A stretch of 6,300 nt of DNA from the NCBI GenBank assembly GCA_945486445.1, contig CALYTD010000075.1, forward strand, positions 1 through 6,300. The letters run 5' to 3'. Below the pieces are notes generated by a model that was not told where the DNA came from, made no database searches, and saw nothing but the letters and a program-made list of their open reading frames with translations. Below, piece by piece: positions 5,843-6,300 of this stretch; the first letter of the stretch is position 1; each line of letters opens with the position of its first letter. The position numbers and the translations under genes are program-made. The DNA is from an uncultured Prevotellaceae bacterium. GTDB taxonomy: Bacteria > Bacteroidota > Bacteroidia > Bacteroidales > Bacteroidaceae.

Positions 5843-6300
5843 TTAATTCTTATAATTACGTGTCTGAACCTTTATTATCTCATACTCCAGAGGCTCCTTG
5901 GAGAGTTCGGGCGCGGTCTCGTCGTTGTTCTGATACTCCCAGCATCCTACGTAGAAGAAGTTGTTGTCATCACGCTTCGCCTCGCCTTCCTCGGTCTGAT
6001 GCTCCTCGCGGAAGTGTCCGCCGCATGACTCCTCACGGTGCAGGGCGTCGTAGGCTATCAACTCACCCATGACGATGAAGTCACGGAGGTGGATGGCCTT
6101 GTCAAGCTCCACGTTGAGACCTTCCTTGCTGCCGGGCACGTAGAGGTTCTCGTTGAACTCTTTGCGCAGTTTCTTCAGCATCTTCAGACCTTCCTCAAGG
6201 CCTTCCTTGGTGCGGCCCATGCCAACGTGCTCCCACATGATGTGACCCAGTTCCTTGTGCAGTGAGTCAACGCTGCGCTTGCCCTGGATGCCCATCAGGC
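5843..6300 (-). CDS. sdhA: Succinate dehydrogenase/fumarate reductase flavoprotein subunit, C-terminal part
   Basis: The last 151 residues of the FAD-binding subunit are present; the frame is open to the right edge, so the N-terminal FAD domain and the catalytic region lie outside. The visible part is the helical C-terminal domain, with SVDSLHKELGHIMWEHVGMGRT, a long helix (LKMLKKLRKEFNENL) and the conserved segment HREESCGGHFREEHQT, then the RDDNNFFYVGCWEY motif. This ESCGGHFREEHQT form is typical of Bacteroidetes enzymes, where E. coli has ESRGAHSR. The protein oxidises succinate or reduces fumarate and passes electrons to SdhB. The stop TAA (5843-5845) lies 2 bp from the end of the inserted segment, and the next gene in the segment starts 53 bp downstream. 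The cytochrome b gene (sdhC) is expected upstream, outside the window. Confidence 0.95.
   Translation of the reverse strand, partial: LMGIQGKRSVDSLHKELGHIMWEHVGMGRTKEGLEEGLKMLKKLRKEFNENLYVPGSKEGLNVELDKAIHLRDFIVMGELIAYDALHREESCGGHFREEHQTEEGEAKRDDNNFFYVGCWEYQNNDETAPELSKEPLEYEIIKVQTRNYKN

Overview
The window looks like chromosomal DNA from a Bacteroidota bacterium, most likely Prevotella or a close relative. The signs are a Bacteroidetes-type SdhA/SdhB pair, weak or absent Shine-Dalgarno sites, and large sensor kinases with periplasmic solute-binding domains. All five recognisable genes lie on the minus strand, so the window is transcribed from right to left. The taxonomic call is inference from gene character; no marker gene is present.

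Right part (6300 to 4612): the 3' end of sdhA (flavoprotein of succinate dehydrogenase/fumarate reductase) and a complete sdhB (iron-sulfur subunit). Between them sits a small gene for a 23S rRNA intervening-sequence type four-helix-bundle protein. That gene fills a sharply bounded segment of 465 bp (5376-5840). Its two ends are inverted copies of an 8-bp tandem repeat and both begin with TTAGTTGTTT. Removing the segment would leave only 7 nt between the sdhA stop and the sdhB start. It therefore looks like an insertion into the sdh operon, built like the rRNA intervening sequences for which the protein family is named. This is the most interesting object in the window.

Middle (4611 to 4114): a 498-bp intergenic region with no credible gene. 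It holds a GT-rich low-complexity tract, an array of seven consecutive 22-bp units (4291-4444, two sequence types kept in one register), and a GC-rich leader with possible hairpins in front of the next gene.

Left part (4113 to 1): two tandem, related membrane sensor genes 53 bp apart, probably one transcript. The first is complete (1016 aa): signal peptide, periplasmic SBP_bac_3-like domain, membrane helix, three PAS-like modules and a histidine-kinase-type C-terminus. That C-terminus has Phe in place of the phospho-accepting His and has lost the N-box asparagines, so it is probably a pseudokinase. The second gene is cut by the left edge after its periplasmic domain and membrane helix; whether it carries an active kinase cannot be seen here. 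The two may work as a sensor pair.
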